Positions 43,894-53,068 are shown, counted from the stretch's first letter. The stretch: DNA of 64,000 bases from Pseudomonas lini (GCF_964063345.1 NZ_OZ061318.1:1116001-1180000), one strand, 5' to 3'. Made by a program: numbers and translations. The notes: generated from the letters alone by a model not told the origin.

Positions 43894-44151
43894 TTAGAGA
43901 AGCTTGATCAACGCCGCAGTAATAGTTGCCACCGTCACGATCAGACCAGTCGCAACGCCTACCGGATACCAAAAAATTTCACAGGTCATCTTGCCAGCTT
44001 CGGCGTTCAGCTTGCGCTGTTCAGCCATCAGCTTGACGATTTCTACGTGAACCTTTTTCAGCTCGGCCTGTTTAATAGTGAATTCCTGCATAACGTGTGC
44101 GCGCCCGTTACAGATAATGGGGCGCTTCTTGTCAGCTGCCCTTTGAGTCAT
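43894..44151 (-). CDS. Small protein with coiled coil and C-terminal membrane anchor
   Basis: An 85-residue protein: a charged helical stretch (QAELKKVHVEIVKLMAEQRKL) followed by a hydrophobic C-terminal segment (WYPV-GVATGLIVTVATITAALIKLL). The ATG at 44151 has CAGGGTG upstream; a later Met (QEFTIKQ) is a possible alternative start. Such coiled-coil/tail-anchor proteins occur in mobile regions. Function unknown. Confidence 0.6.
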   Translation of the reverse strand: MTQRAADKKRPIICNGRAHVMQEFTIKQAELKKVHVEIVKLMAEQRKLNAEAGKMTCEIFWYPVGVATGLIVTVATITAALIKLL

Positions 44152-44338
44152 TTTGCACCCTGAAGGCGCAAAACCAATACTCCTCACAGTGCGACTCATA
44201 TGAGGTGCCAAAACCGATAAAAGCCCCCAACCATCTGGCTTTCCAGCATTGCTTCCCACACGTCAATCAATCTTCCTACATCAATTTCGGAAGCGCCTTC
44301 GCTGAAGTCGCCATGCATGAAATCCAGACACCAGAAAC

Positions 44339-44378
44339 CACAAAACCCCTGACTTCTCTCGAAATCAGGGGTTTTGTG
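44339..44378 (-). terminator. Terminator of tRNA-Ser
   Basis: CACAAAACCCCTGA and TCAGGGGTTTTGTG form a perfect 14-bp stem with a 12-nt loop, 11 bp beyond the CCA end of the tRNA. It could also act in the plus direction. Confidence 0.88.
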
Positions 44379-44389
44379 TATATCGAATT

Positions 44390-44479
44390 TGGCGGTGAAG
44401 GAGAGATTCGAACTCTCGATACAATTTCTTGTATACACACTTTCCAGGCGTGCTCCTTAAGCCACTCGGACACTTCACC
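44390..44479 (-). tRNA. tRNA-Ser (GGA)
   Basis: 90-nt class II tRNA. The acceptor stem GGTGAAG / CTTCACC is followed by encoded GCCA, the anticodon loop is CTGGAAA (anticodon GGA), the T-arm contains GTTCGAATC, and a long variable arm is present (TGTATACAAGAAATTGTATC). It reads UCC/UCU codons. Its 3' end faces the accessory region at 39-44 kb. Confidence 0.95.
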
Positions 44480-44786
44480 GTATCTCGTCAAACATGTTCT
44501 GTCTGTCGAGGCGCGCTAATGTAGTCGAAAGCTTTTCTGATGGCAAACTTTTTTTGCAGAATTTTCATGCGGTTAGCGATTTAGTCGTTCCGGTGGGGGC
44601 CGTGCCATGGCAAACCCGCCAATCTCCGGCTTCGCGCCCTCTTCTATATAGAGGGGAATGCACGGCTGGCGTGGCCGGCAATGCTTGCCGGGCGGGGAAA
44701 GGGTGACCGAGTGGTCAGTCACGGCGCTTTACCTGGCCTACGACGGTGGGTAACGTCTGCCCTACTTTATTAGAAGGATTGGCGTC
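44480..44786 (+). promoter_or_regulatory. Upstream region of the crotonase gene
   Basis: 307 bp without a gene. It contains a GC-rich hairpin (GCCGGCAATGCTTGCCGGGC, about 44674-44693) and the palindrome TGACC-GAGT-GGTCA (44704-44717), a form common for TetR-family operators. No regulator gene is adjacent. Confidence 0.5.
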
Positions 44787-45476
44787 ATGAGTGAGTTGAT
44801 TTCCTACCATCTCGAAGACGGTATCGCGACCCTGACCTTGAGCAATGGCAAGGTCAATGCCATCTCGCCGGATGTGATTGTTGCGTTTAACGCTGCGCTG
44901 GATCGGGCGGTGGCGGATCGGGCAGTAGTGATCATTACCAGTCAACCGGGCATTTTTTCGGGTGGTTATGACTTGAAGGTGATGACGGCCGGCCCTAACG
45001 AAGCCAGAGCACTCGTAGCTGCCGGTTCGACACTGGCTCGTCGTCTGCTGTCGCACCCGTTCCCGGTGGTCGTGGCGTGTCCTGGGCATGCGGTGGCCAA
45101 GGGTGCGTTTATTCTGTTGTCGGCTGACTACCGCATTGGTGTCGATGGCCCGTTCAGCATTGGTCTGAACGAAGTGCAGATCGGTATGACCATGCACCAC
45201 GCCGGTATCGAGCTGGCGCGTGATCGTCTGCGCAAGTCGGCGTTTCATCGTGCGGTGATCAATGCCGAGATGTTCAATCCGCAGAGTGCTGTGGATGCCG
45301 GTTTCCTTGATTTGGTGGTGTCGGCCGAAGAGCTGCAAGGCGCAGCGCTGGCGGCGGCCCGTCAGTTGAAGAAGCTCAACATGATCGCCCACAAGAACAC
45401 CAAGTTGAAAGTGCGCAAGGCGCTGCTGGAGACGCTGGACAACGCGATCATCCTGGATCAGGAGCATATGGGTTAA
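44787..45476 (+). CDS. Crotonase / enoyl-CoA hydratase family protein
   Basis: A 229-residue crotonase-fold protein: LTLSNGKVNAISPDV, IFSGGYDLKVM (oxyanion loop 1), GHAVAKGAFILLSADYRI-GV (loop 2). It lacks the Glu pair typical of true 2-enoyl-CoA hydratases at the usual GGxC/E-x positions as far as I can judge, so the exact reaction is uncertain (hydratase, isomerase or hydrolase). AGAAGGA precedes the ATG and a strong terminator follows, so it is monocistronic. Confidence 0.88.
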   Translation: MSELISYHLEDGIATLTLSNGKVNAISPDVIVAFNAALDRAVADRAVVIITSQPGIFSGGYDLKVMTAGPNEARALVAAGSTLARRLLSHPFPVVVACPGHAVAKGAFILLSADYRIGVDGPFSIGLNEVQIGMTMHHAGIELARDRLRKSAFHRAVINAEMFNPQSAVDAGFLDLVVSAEELQGAALAAARQLKKLNMIAHKNTKLKVRKALLETLDNAIILDQEHMG

Positions 45477-45495
45477 GCCCGAACGCGTTGCACCG

Positions 45496-45524
45496 AAAAG
45501 CCCGACCGTCGTGTCGGGCTTTTT
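45496..45524 (+). terminator. Terminator of the crotonase gene
   Basis: AAAAGCCCGAC / GTCGGGCTTTTT hairpin, 19 bp after the stop. Confidence 0.9.
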
Positions 45525-45690
45525 CATGTGTGTCTGGTTTAAAAGCTTACAACCGCTCTAGTCCGCATCTGACCCATAAGTCGGAAACATGCGCTCAAAC
45601 ATCGGCTATCTCCCACTTCTATAGCGGCAATTGCCGAAAACAGTGCACATCCGTACACTGCGCCACCTTTTGTCCCGGTGGGCCCTTTAA

Positions 45691-46413
45691 ATGCTGTTTG
45701 TGTTTCGTATGTTATTGATGGGCTTGCACTTTATTCTGGCCGGCGTGCTCGGAGTGATCCTCGGTCTATGCCGGCCGTTTAATCCGGACAACAGCCGTTT
45801 ATGCGCACGTCTGTATGCGTGGCCGGCGATGTGCATTTTGCGTTTGCGGGTGAAGACTGACGTCGGGCCGTTGATGGCTAAGCCTGACAGCTGCGTGATC
45901 ATCGCCAACCACCAGTCCAACTACGATCTGTTTGTGTTCGGCAACGTGGTGCCCCGCCGCACCGTGTGCATCGGCAAGAAGAGCCTTAAGTGGGTGCCGC
46001 TGTTCGGGCAGTTGTTCTGGCTGGCCGGCAATGTATTGATTGACCGTGGCAATGCGCACAAGGCACGCCAGTCGATGCTGACCACTACTCGCACCTTGCA
46101 ACATGAAGACACCTCGATCTGGGTCTTCCCGGAAGGTACGCGCAACCTCGGCGAAGAGTTGCTGCCGTTCAAGAAAGGCGCGTTCCAGATGGCGATTGCC
46201 GCGGGCGTGCCAATCGTGCCGGTGTGTGTCAGCAGTTACGTCAAACACATGCGATTGAACCGCTGGCGCAGTGGGAAGATTCTGATCCGTTCGCTGCCGG
46301 CGATTCCTACGGCTGGATTGAGTCTGGATGACATGCCGATGCTGATCGCCCAGTGCCGCGAGCAGATGCGCGAGTGTATCGACTCGATGGATCGGCAACT
46401 GCAAGCCGCCTGA
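45691..46413 (+). CDS. plsC: 1-acyl-sn-glycerol-3-phosphate acyltransferase
   Basis: Inner-membrane acyltransferase of 240 residues making phosphatidic acid from lysophosphatidic acid. The N-terminal membrane helix (MLLMGLHFILAGVLGVILGL) is followed by the acyltransferase motifs NHQSNYD (H-x4-D), GNVLIDRG, WVFPEGTRN and VPIVPVCVSSY. The pseudomonads carry several PlsC paralogs, so which role this one has is not decided. Confidence 0.9.
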   Translation: MLFVFRMLLMGLHFILAGVLGVILGLCRPFNPDNSRLCARLYAWPAMCILRLRVKTDVGPLMAKPDSCVIIANHQSNYDLFVFGNVVPRRTVCIGKKSLKWVPLFGQLFWLAGNVLIDRGNAHKARQSMLTTTRTLQHEDTSIWVFPEGTRNLGEELLPFKKGAFQMAIAAGVPIVPVCVSSYVKHMRLNRWRSGKILIRSLPAIPTAGLSLDDMPMLIAQCREQMRECIDSMDRQLQAA

Positions 46414-46416
46414 AAG

Positions 46417-46440
46417 AAACCCGCCCTGTGCGGGTTTTCT
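46417..46440 (+). terminator. Terminator of plsC
   Basis: AAACCCG / CGGGTTT hairpin followed by TTCTTTT, immediately after the plsC stop. Confidence 0.8.
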
Positions 46441-46558
46441 TTTACCTGCGAACTCTACAGATTTTGCTGACTCTCAAGCAGCAGACAAGGTTAAGCTGAA
46501 TCCTGCCTGGCACCGCCAGTCTTTACAGAAAGCGGCTAACAAGAAGTGAATCACCATC

Positions 46559-47530
46559 ATGGGTAGAGTCGTTGCTGCTGCGGTTTACAGCGCCGGTAAA
46601 AAAGTCACCAATATCACCCTCGACGAAGGCGCTGCCTGGGCTGCCAAGCCTGGCCACTTTGTGTGGATTGGCCTCGAAGAGCCGAACGCCCAGGAGCTGT
46701 TCAACCTGCAACGCCAGTTCAACCTGCACGAACTGGCCATCGAAGACGCCCTGGAAAAACACAGCCGACCGAAGCTGGAAACGTTCGGCGACGCACTGTT
46801 TATCGTCACGTATTCGCCAATCCGCAATGAAGGCAAACTGGAGTTCATCGAGACTCATATCTTCGCCGGCAAGGGTTACATCATTACCGCACGCAATGGT
46901 CATTCGGCGTCCTACGCGTACGTCCGACAGCGTTGTGAGGCGCGGCCGCTGTTGTTGGAGCATGGGGAAGATTTCGTACTTTATGCCATCCTCGACTTCG
47001 TGATTGAAAACTACCAGCCGATGGGCGAAGCGATCCACGCCGAGATCGATGAGCTGGAACAAAACGTTATGTGCGGTTCCCTGAACGAGCGCGACATTCA
47101 GAAACTCCACAGTCTGCGGCGTGATGTATTGCGCTTGCGCCGGTTTGCGGCGCCAATGGTGGAAATCGGCGAGGAACTGCAGAAACTGAGCTTTCCGTTC
47201 ATCGACAAGAACATGCGCCCGTATTTCCGCGATGTGCAGATTCATGTCACGCGGCAGATGGAAGACCTGACGACTCTCGCGGACATTGCCAGCCAGACCA
47301 TCGAAATCGGGGTGTTGCTGGAGGCGTCACGGCAGAGTGTGGTGCAGCGTAAATTTGCGGCATGGGCGGCGATTCTTGCCTTCCCGACGGCGGTGGCGGG
47401 GATTTACGGGATGAACTTCGAGGACATGCCAGAGTTGACCTGGCATTACGGGTATTTCGCGGTGTTGGGTTTCATCACCGTTGGGTGTGTTGGTTTGTGG
47501 GCGAGTTTCAAGCGGTCGGGGTGGTTGTAG
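46559..47530 (+). CDS. corA: Magnesium/cobalt transporter CorA
   Basis: A 323-residue pentameric divalent-cation channel. A cytoplasmic funnel domain (GHFVWIGLEEPNAQE, HSRPKLETFGDALFIV) is followed by two membrane helices flanking the selectivity motif YGMNF near residue 290 and a second helix GYFAVLGFITVGCVGLWASF with a basic C-terminus. Unlike CmaX in the same window it keeps the canonical GMN. The IS insertion begins 40 bp after its stop. Confidence 0.94.
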   Translation: MGRVVAAAVYSAGKKVTNITLDEGAAWAAKPGHFVWIGLEEPNAQELFNLQRQFNLHELAIEDALEKHSRPKLETFGDALFIVTYSPIRNEGKLEFIETHIFAGKGYIITARNGHSASYAYVRQRCEARPLLLEHGEDFVLYAILDFVIENYQPMGEAIHAEIDELEQNVMCGSLNERDIQKLHSLRRDVLRLRRFAAPMVEIGEELQKLSFPFIDKNMRPYFRDVQIHVTRQMEDLTTLADIASQTIEIGVLLEASRQSVVQRKFAAWAAILAFPTAVAGIYGMNFEDMPELTWHYGYFAVLGFITVGCVGLWASFKRSGWL

Positions 47531-47608
47531 TCAGGACCGAGTCGTCTGCGAAATTCGCGGGCAATAGCCTGTAGCGGTCCAGTTTTTTTAGACCAATCTG
47601 TAGAAGTA

Positions 47609-48613
47609 TTAGGCCGCCAGCTGCTCAAAGAGCGCTGGCGGCAGGTCGTTCGAGGCAGTGTGGCAACGGCGATGGTTGTAGTGCGAGATAAAATCCATCA
47701 CATCCTTCTCCGCCTCGAAATGATTCTGGTAGCCGCCCTGCGGCATCCATTCGTGTTTCAGCGTTCTGAAATAACGCTCTACCACCGCATTGTCCCAGCA
47801 GTTGCCACGGCGGCTCATGCTCTGGACGATCCTGCTTTCTGCCAAGCATGCAACAAAACGGTCAGCGGTGTACTGACAGCCCTGGTCTGAGTGAAATAGC
47901 AGCTCAGGCATCGGTCGACGCAGCGCTACCGCCAGCCTTAGCGCCTTGATAGACAGCTCGGTGTCTGCGGTCCTTGAGCACGCCCACCCGACGATCCTGC
48001 GTGAAAACAGATCCATCACCACCGCCAGATACAACCAACTGTCTTTCACTTTGATGTAGGTGATATCGCCTGCCCAGAGCGTATTTGGCTGGATTGGATT
48101 AAAGCGACGATCAAGTATGTTCGGCGCAGTCACCGCAGGCTTGGTAGCACGGCGATAGTGGGCATAACGTGGCCGGCGCCTTGGCAGACCGAGGGTCTTG
48201 ATCAAAGTGCCCATTCGATAGCGCCCGATGAAAATGCCCGACTTTCTTAACTCTTTGGATAGCCCGCGAGCGCCGAGCGCCTCACGATGCTCTTTATGTA
48301 GCGCACGAATTTGAAGCTCCAAGGGGCGCTGGGCTAGGCGGCGCTGCTCAGGTTTGCGCTTAACGTAATAGCTACTGCGGGCAAAACCGAGCACCGAGCA
48401 AATGCGTCGAACCGACATTCCCCCTCTAGCGCCATCAATCACTTGGTTCGACCGAACAGAACCTTTAGATGAGAGGGCAATTGCTTTTTTAGCACTTGGT
48501 TCTCGGCCTCGAGCAACGCCAGTTTCGCCTGCAACGACTCGATCATTTCCTGATCTTGTGGCCGAGTTGGCTGCAACATTCCCGCCTGCTCCCGGCGCCA
48601 ACTCAGAACCCAA
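47609..48613 (-). CDS. IS3-family transposase OrfB (DDE integrase)
   Basis: Catalytic part of the transposase: HTH_21-like region (GGMSVRRICSVLGFARSSYY), then the rve integrase core with the DDE residues in WAGDITYIK, LLFHSDQGCQY and NCWDNAVVERYFRTLKHEW. The in-frame N-terminus before SAKKAIALSS is not native; OrfB is expressed as an OrfAB fusion by -1 frameshifting at the slippery AAAAAAG (48484-48490), where orfA reads LKKQLP and orfB reads KKAIAL. The gene is intact, so the element may be active. Confidence 0.92.
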   Translation of the reverse strand: MGSELAPGAGGNVAANSATRSGNDRVVAGETGVARGREPSAKKAIALSSKGSVRSNQVIDGARGGMSVRRICSVLGFARSSYYVKRKPEQRRLAQRPLELQIRALHKEHREALGARGLSKELRKSGIFIGRYRMGTLIKTLGLPRRRPRYAHYRRATKPAVTAPNILDRRFNPIQPNTLWAGDITYIKVKDSWLYLAVVMDLFSRRIVGWACSRTADTELSIKALRLAVALRRPMPELLFHSDQGCQYTADRFVACLAESRIVQSMSRRGNCWDNAVVERYFRTLKHEWMPQGGYQNHFEAEKDVMDFISHYNHRRCHTASNDLPPALFEQLAA

Positions 48614-48735
48614 CGACGTAGGGCTGTGGGTCCAACCTTGGTTAGCTCACAGGCTTTAGGGATGGAGTAATTCATTTCCACAACCAAGCGAATGGCTTCC
48701 GCTTTTTCCTCGGCCTTAACAACCCGATATCCCAT
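48439..48735 (-). CDS. IS3-family transposase OrfA
   Basis: A 98-residue helix-turn-helix protein (AEAIRLVVEMNYSIPKACEL, TALRRWVLSWRREQAG) with a C-terminal leucine-zipper segment (ESLQAKLALLEAENQVLKKQL). It binds the IS ends and supplies the N-terminus of the OrfAB transposase through frameshifting at the A-run near codon 83. Confidence 0.92.
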   Translation of the reverse strand: MGYRVVKAEEKAEAIRLVVEMNYSIPKACELTKVGPTALRRWVLSWRREQAGMLQPTRPQDQEMIESLQAKLALLEAENQVLKKQLPSHLKVLFGRTK

Positions 48736-48789
48736 GATGCTTCCTTAGGTCGAGACTCCTACATCATGGTCCAAAAACAGTGAGCCACA

Positions 48790-48846
48790 ATAGCCTCGCT
48801 CCTACAAGAACACCGAAACACCTGTAGGAGCGAGGCTTGCCCGCGA
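48790..48846. repeat. REP pair split by the IS
   Basis: GCCTCGCTCCTACA at 48793 is the right part of the interrupted REP whose left part (TCGCGGGCAA) lies just before 47564; the intact inverted partner CTGTAGGAGCGAGGCTTGCCCGCGAAG lies at 48820-48846. Confidence 0.8.
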
Positions 48847-48851
48847 AGCTT

Positions 48852-49586
48852 TTATGGCTTAACCGACTCACCCTCAGGCTTGTGCGCCACAAACCGCATC
48901 ATCCACTCTGCGACGGTAGTGCCGTGATGCTCGTGTTCAAGACTCGCCATACCTTTCGAATAAATCTGCTCGCCCAGCGCTTCCTGACGGATATCCAGCA
49001 ACGCCCGTGAGTAATCGTGAATGAACTCCGGATGCCCCTGGAAGCACAGCACTTGATCGTTGATGTGGTACGCGGCGAACGGGCAGAAATCGCTCGAGGC
49101 GATGACCGTAGCGTTTTCCGGCAGCGCGGTGACCTGATCCTGGTGGCTGATCAGCAGCGTCAGCTCTTCCCTCAGCGGGCTCATCCACGGCGCTTTGGCC
49201 GCGAGTTTGTACTTGTGGGTGCCGACGCCCCAACCCTGGGTCGCCCGCTCGCTCTTGCCACCCAACAACAGCGCCAGCAGTTGATGGCCGAAGCACACGC
49301 CCAGCAGTTTGTCGCCCCGCTCGTAACGGCTCAGCAGATACGTCTTGAGGGTTTGAATCCACGGGTCGGTGCCGAAGGAATCGGCCTTGCTGCCGGTGAC
49401 CAGATACGCATCGAAGGTCAGGTCATCGCTGGGGTAATCGCCCTGCATCACGTTGTACATGGTGAACTCGGCAGCGATGGGCTGCTGCGAAAACAGACGC
49501 TGGAACATCTGCCCGTAACCCTGATATTGATCGACCAGTTCCGGACGCAGGATGTCGGTTTCCAGAATGCAGATGCGTAACGACAT
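48852..49586 (-). CDS. Class I glutamine amidotransferase-like protein
   Basis: A 244-residue class I glutamine amidotransferase domain protein (GMP-synthase-like): the nucleophile is in GVCFGHQLLA, the catalytic His in FQGHPEF, and DAYLVTGSKADSF marks the N-terminal half. It has no synthetase domain, so it is a stand-alone amidotransferase such as those acting on gamma-glutamyl compounds. The start at 49586 (MSLRICILETDI) is chosen over the longer frame, which has no ribosome site. Confidence 0.87.
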   Translation of the reverse strand: MSLRICILETDILRPELVDQYQGYGQMFQRLFSQQPIAAEFTMYNVMQGDYPSDDLTFDAYLVTGSKADSFGTDPWIQTLKTYLLSRYERGDKLLGVCFGHQLLALLLGGKSERATQGWGVGTHKYKLAAKAPWMSPLREELTLLISHQDQVTALPENATVIASSDFCPFAAYHINDQVLCFQGHPEFIHDYSRALLDIRQEALGEQIYSKGMASLEHEHHGTTVAEWMMRFVAHKPEGESVKP

Positions 49587-49693
49587 AAAAAATACCTGAC
49601 ACATGATGGGAATAATGCACACCCCAGAGCCTGCCTTGAAACACAGTGGCAAGGCAAGCCCCGGAGCGCGTCATCGGTCCCTTGGAGCTCCCC

Positions 49694-51838
49694 TTAGAAC
49701 AGCGCGTTTTTGGCGGCTTTCTCCAGCAACAGCGCAGGCGGTGTGAAGCGCTCACCGTACTGCTCGGCCAAGTACTGAGCGCGCGCGACGAAGTCTTTCA
49801 CGCCGTACTGATTGATGAACTGCAGCGCACCGCCGGTCCAGGCCGCGAAGCCGATGCCGAAGATCGAACCGACGTTGGCATCCGCCGTCGAGGTCAGCAC
49901 GCCCTCCTCCATACAGCGCACGGTTTCGATGGCTTGTACAAACAGCAGTCGATCGCGTATGTCCTTCGGCGAAATCTGCCCATCGGCTTTCTCGAAACGG
50001 GCTTTCAGCTCAGGCCACAAATGCTTCTGCCCTGTGGCCGGGTAATCGTAGAAACCACCTCCAGCGGCCTTGCCCGGACGCTTGTATTCCTTGAGCAGCA
50101 AGTCAATCACGGCGAACGCCGGGTGCTCAATCAGGGTTTTCCCTTCCGCTCGCAGGTCTTTGGCGGTTTGCTCGCGGATATGGCTCATGAGGCTGAGGGA
50201 AACTTCGTCGGAGATTGCCAGAGGCCCGACAGGCATGCCGGCCTTGCGCGCTTCGGTCTCGATCATCGGCGCGCTCACACCTTCGCCGAGCATGGCGATG
50301 CCTTCGTTAGTGAAGGTGCCGAACACCCGCGAGGTAAAGAAACCGCGACTGTCGTTGACCACAATCGGCGTTTTCTTGATTTGCAGGACGAAATCGAACC
50401 CGCGAGCCAGGGTTTCGTCGCTGGTATGGACGCCCTTGATGATTTCCACCAGTGGCATTTTTTCCACGGGACTGAAGAAATGCAGGCCGATGAATTTTGT
50501 CTGGTCCGGCACTGCCGTGGCCAAGCCGCTGATCGGCAAGGTCGAGGTGTTGGAGGCGATGACCGCATCCGGGCCGACGACTGTTTGCGCAGCCGATGAG
50601 ACCTTGGCCTTCAGTTCGCGATCCTCAAACACCGCTTCAATAATCAGATCGCAACCCGCCAGGTCCGCATCGTTTTTGGTGGCATGGATTCGCGCCAGAA
50701 TATCTTCGCGCTGCTCCCGGGTTAACTGACCACGCGCAACTTTCTTGTCCAGCACCGCCGCCGAGTGAGCCTTGCCCTTCTCTGCCGCAGCGAGGTTGAT
50801 GTCTTTGAGCACCACGTCGATGCCGGCCGATGCGCTGACAAACGCGATGCCCGCGCCCATCATCCCGGCACCGAGCACGCCGACTTTCTTAGTCACATAA
50901 GGCGCTATGCCTTGGGGCCGCGAGCCGCCGGCATTGATCTCATTGAGCTGAAACCAGAACGTGCCAATGAGGTTTTTCGACACTTGGCCAGTGGTCAGCT
51001 CGGTGAAGTAGCGGGTTTCGATCAGGTGCGCCGTATCGAAATCCACTTGAGCGCCTTCCACCGCAGCGCAGAGGATTTTCTCCGGTGCGGGCAGACAGCC
51101 TTGGGTTTTGCTGCGCAGAATCGATGGCGTGATAGCAAGCATCGGCGCGAGTTTCGGATCCGACGGCGTGCCGCCAGGAATTTGATAACCCTTCACGTCC
51201 CAGCGCTGCACAGCGACTGGGTGAGCGACAATCCATGCCCGCGCCTTGGCCATCATCTCATCGCGATCGGCGGCCAACTCGTCGATCAACCGCGCCTGCA
51301 ACGCCTGTTGCGGCCGGATCTTCTTGCCTTCAAGCAGATACGGCAGAGCTTTTTCGATGCCCAACATGCGGACCATACGCACTACCCCGCCGCCGCCCGG
51401 CAACAGGCCAAGAGTGACTTCCGGCAGGCCCAGCAGCACCGACGGATTGTCCAGCGCCACACGGTGATGACACGCCAGGCAGATTTCCCAACCGCCACCG
51501 AGCGCCGCGCCGTTAATGGCGGCGACCACCGGTTTGCCGAGGGTTTCCAGGGTGCGCAGTTGGCCCTTGAGTGTCAGCACCATGTCGTAAAAGGCTTTGG
51601 CTTCGGGTTTGCCGACCTTGATCAGTTCATTGAGGTCGCCGCCGGCGAAGAAGGTCTTCTTGGCCGAGGTAATGATGACGCCGGCAATGGCGTCCTTTTC
51701 GGCGACCAGTCGGGCGACGCAGGTGGCCATGGCGTCGCGGTAGACCGCGTTCATGGTGTTGGCACTCTGGCCCGGCATGTCGATGGTCAGGACGACGATC
51801 TGGTCCTGACCCTTTTCGTAACGAATGGCTTCGCTCAT
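49694..51838 (-). CDS. 3-hydroxyacyl-CoA dehydrogenase / enoyl-CoA hydratase
   Basis: A 714-residue bifunctional beta-oxidation enzyme. The N-terminal crotonase domain (FFAGGDLNELIKV, AINGAALGGGWEICLACHHR, LPEVTLGLLPGGGG) is followed by the NAD-binding dehydrogenase domain (KVGVLGAGMMGAGIAFVSA, HFFSPVEKMPLVEI) and C-terminal helical domain (GKAAGGGFYDYP). Downstream of the thiolase gene with a 24-bp gap, forming a complete fatty-acid degradation module of the FadBA type. Several paralogs exist in pseudomonads, so I give no number to the symbol. Confidence 0.94.
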   Translation of the reverse strand: MSEAIRYEKGQDQIVVLTIDMPGQSANTMNAVYRDAMATCVARLVAEKDAIAGVIITSAKKTFFAGGDLNELIKVGKPEAKAFYDMVLTLKGQLRTLETLGKPVVAAINGAALGGGWEICLACHHRVALDNPSVLLGLPEVTLGLLPGGGGVVRMVRMLGIEKALPYLLEGKKIRPQQALQARLIDELAADRDEMMAKARAWIVAHPVAVQRWDVKGYQIPGGTPSDPKLAPMLAITPSILRSKTQGCLPAPEKILCAAVEGAQVDFDTAHLIETRYFTELTTGQVSKNLIGTFWFQLNEINAGGSRPQGIAPYVTKKVGVLGAGMMGAGIAFVSASAGIDVVLKDINLAAAEKGKAHSAAVLDKKVARGQLTREQREDILARIHATKNDADLAGCDLIIEAVFEDRELKAKVSSAAQTVVGPDAVIASNTSTLPISGLATAVPDQTKFIGLHFFSPVEKMPLVEIIKGVHTSDETLARGFDFVLQIKKTPIVVNDSRGFFTSRVFGTFTNEGIAMLGEGVSAPMIETEARKAGMPVGPLAISDEVSLSLMSHIREQTAKDLRAEGKTLIEHPAFAVIDLLLKEYKRPGKAAGGGFYDYPATGQKHLWPELKARFEKADGQISPKDIRDRLLFVQAIETVRCMEEGVLTSTADANVGSIFGIGFAAWTGGALQFINQYGVKDFVARAQYLAEQYGERFTPPALLLEKAAKNALF

Positions 51839-51862
51839 AAAAATATTCCTTGAAGTCGGGGC

Positions 51863-53068
51863 TCAGAGGCGTTCGATGATGGTGGCAATGCCCATGCCGC
51901 CGCCGACACACAATGTCGCCAGGCCATAGCGCAGGCGCCGGGTTTCCAGTTCATCGAGCAGCGTGCCGAGAATCGCGCAGCCGGTGGCGCCGAGCGGGTG
52001 GCCCATGGCGATGGAGCCGCCGTTGACGTTGACCTTGTCGGGGTCGATGGCCATGTCCTTGATGAACTTGAGCACGACCGAGGCGAACGCTTCATTGACT
52101 TCGAACAGGTCGATGTCTTCGACCCGCAGCCCTGCCTTGGCCAGTGCCTTGCGAGTGGCCGGCGCCGGGCCGGTGAGCATGATGGTCGGGTCGGTGCTGG
52201 TGACCGCCGTGGCGACGATTCGCGCCCGTGGCTGCAAGCCCAGCGCCCGGCCCTTGGATTCGGAGCCGATCAGCATCAGCGCCGCGCCATCGACGATCCC
52301 GGAACTGTTGCCCGGCGTATGCACGTGGTTGATCCGCTCGATCTGGCTGTAAACCCGCAATGCCGTGGCGTCGAAGCCCATTTGCCCGATCATTTCGAAA
52401 CTTGGCTTGAGCTTGCCCAGGCCTTCCATCGTCGATTCGGCGCGGATGAACTCATCGTGATCGAGCAGGATGATGCCGTTCTGGTCCTGCACCGGCACCA
52501 GCGACTTGTTGAATGAACCGTTCGCCCGTGCCCGCGCCGCCTTCTGTTGGGAGTGCAACGCGAAGGCATCGACGTCCTGACGGCTGAAGCCTTCAATCGT
52601 GGCGATCAGGTCGGCCCCCACGCCCTGGGGCGTGAAGTGGTTGTGCAAATTGGTTTCCGGGTCCAGCGCCCAGGCCCCGCCATCGCTGCCCATGGGCACG
52701 CGGGACATCGACTCGACGCCACCGACCACCACCAGGTCTTCGAAACCGGAACGCACTTTGATCGCACCGAGATTCACCGCTTCCAGCCCCGACGCGCAGA
52801 AGCGATTGAGTTGCATCCCGGCCACGCTGACGTCCCAATCGGCCACCTGCGTGGCGGTCTTGGCGATGTCGGAACCCTGATCGCCAATGGGCGTCACACA
52901 GCCGAGTACCACATCATCGACCTGACTGGTATCCAGCGACGTGCGCTGCTGCAGCGCCGTCAGCAGCCCGGCCACCAGATTCACTGGCTTGACGCTGTGC
53001 AAGGCGCCATTGGCCTTGCCTTTGCCACGGGGCGTGCGTAACGCGTCGAATATCAAAGCTTGGGTCAT
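51863..53068 (-). CDS. Acetyl-CoA C-acyltransferase (thiolase)
   Basis: A 401-residue thiolase completing beta-oxidation: the acyl-accepting cysteine is in [13 protein letters not shown], and the C-terminal base motifs are [17 protein letters not shown] and [10 protein letters not shown]. It is the first gene of the pair with the hydratase/dehydrogenase gene and shares its promoter. Confidence 0.94.
   Translation of the reverse strand: MTQALIFDALRTPRGKGKANGALHSVKPVNLVAGLLTALQQRTSLDTSQVDDVVLGCVTPIGDQGSDIAKTATQVADWDVSVAGMQLNRFCASGLEAVNLGAIKVRSGFEDLVVVGGVESMSRVPMGSDGGAWALDPETNLHNHFTPQGVGADLIATIEGFSRQDVDAFALHSQQKAARARANGSFNKSLVPVQDQNGIILLDHDEFIRAESTMEGLGKLKPSFEMIGQMGFDATALRVYSQIERINHVHTPGNSSGIVDGAALMLIGSESKGRALGLQPRARIVATAVTSTDPTIMLTGPAPATRKALAKAGLRVEDIDLFEVNEAFASVVLKFIKDMAIDPDKVNVNGGSIAMGHPLGATGCAILGTLLDELETRRLRYGLATLCVGGGMGIATIIERL

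Larger units (their letters stand above)
47562..48796. mobile_element. IS3-family insertion sequence inserted in a REP
   Basis: About 1.22 kb. Imperfect terminal inverted repeats begin TGTAGCGGTCCAG at 47570 and, on the other strand, TGTGGCTCACTG at 48789; both continue to TGTAGRAGT. The nine bases CAATAGCCT occur at both junctions (47562-47570 and 48788-48796), so the boundary is uncertain by a few bases and the duplication is between 3 and 9 bp. The outer flanks, TTCGCGGGCAA at the left and GCCTCGCTCCTACA at the right, together rebuild one REP element. It carries orfA and orfB. Confidence 0.9.

Noticed and set aside
44205..44519. Open frames containing GGEGEIRTLDT near the tRNA
   Set aside because: This is the well-known translation of a tRNA-Ser gene, here read across the tRNA and its terminator.
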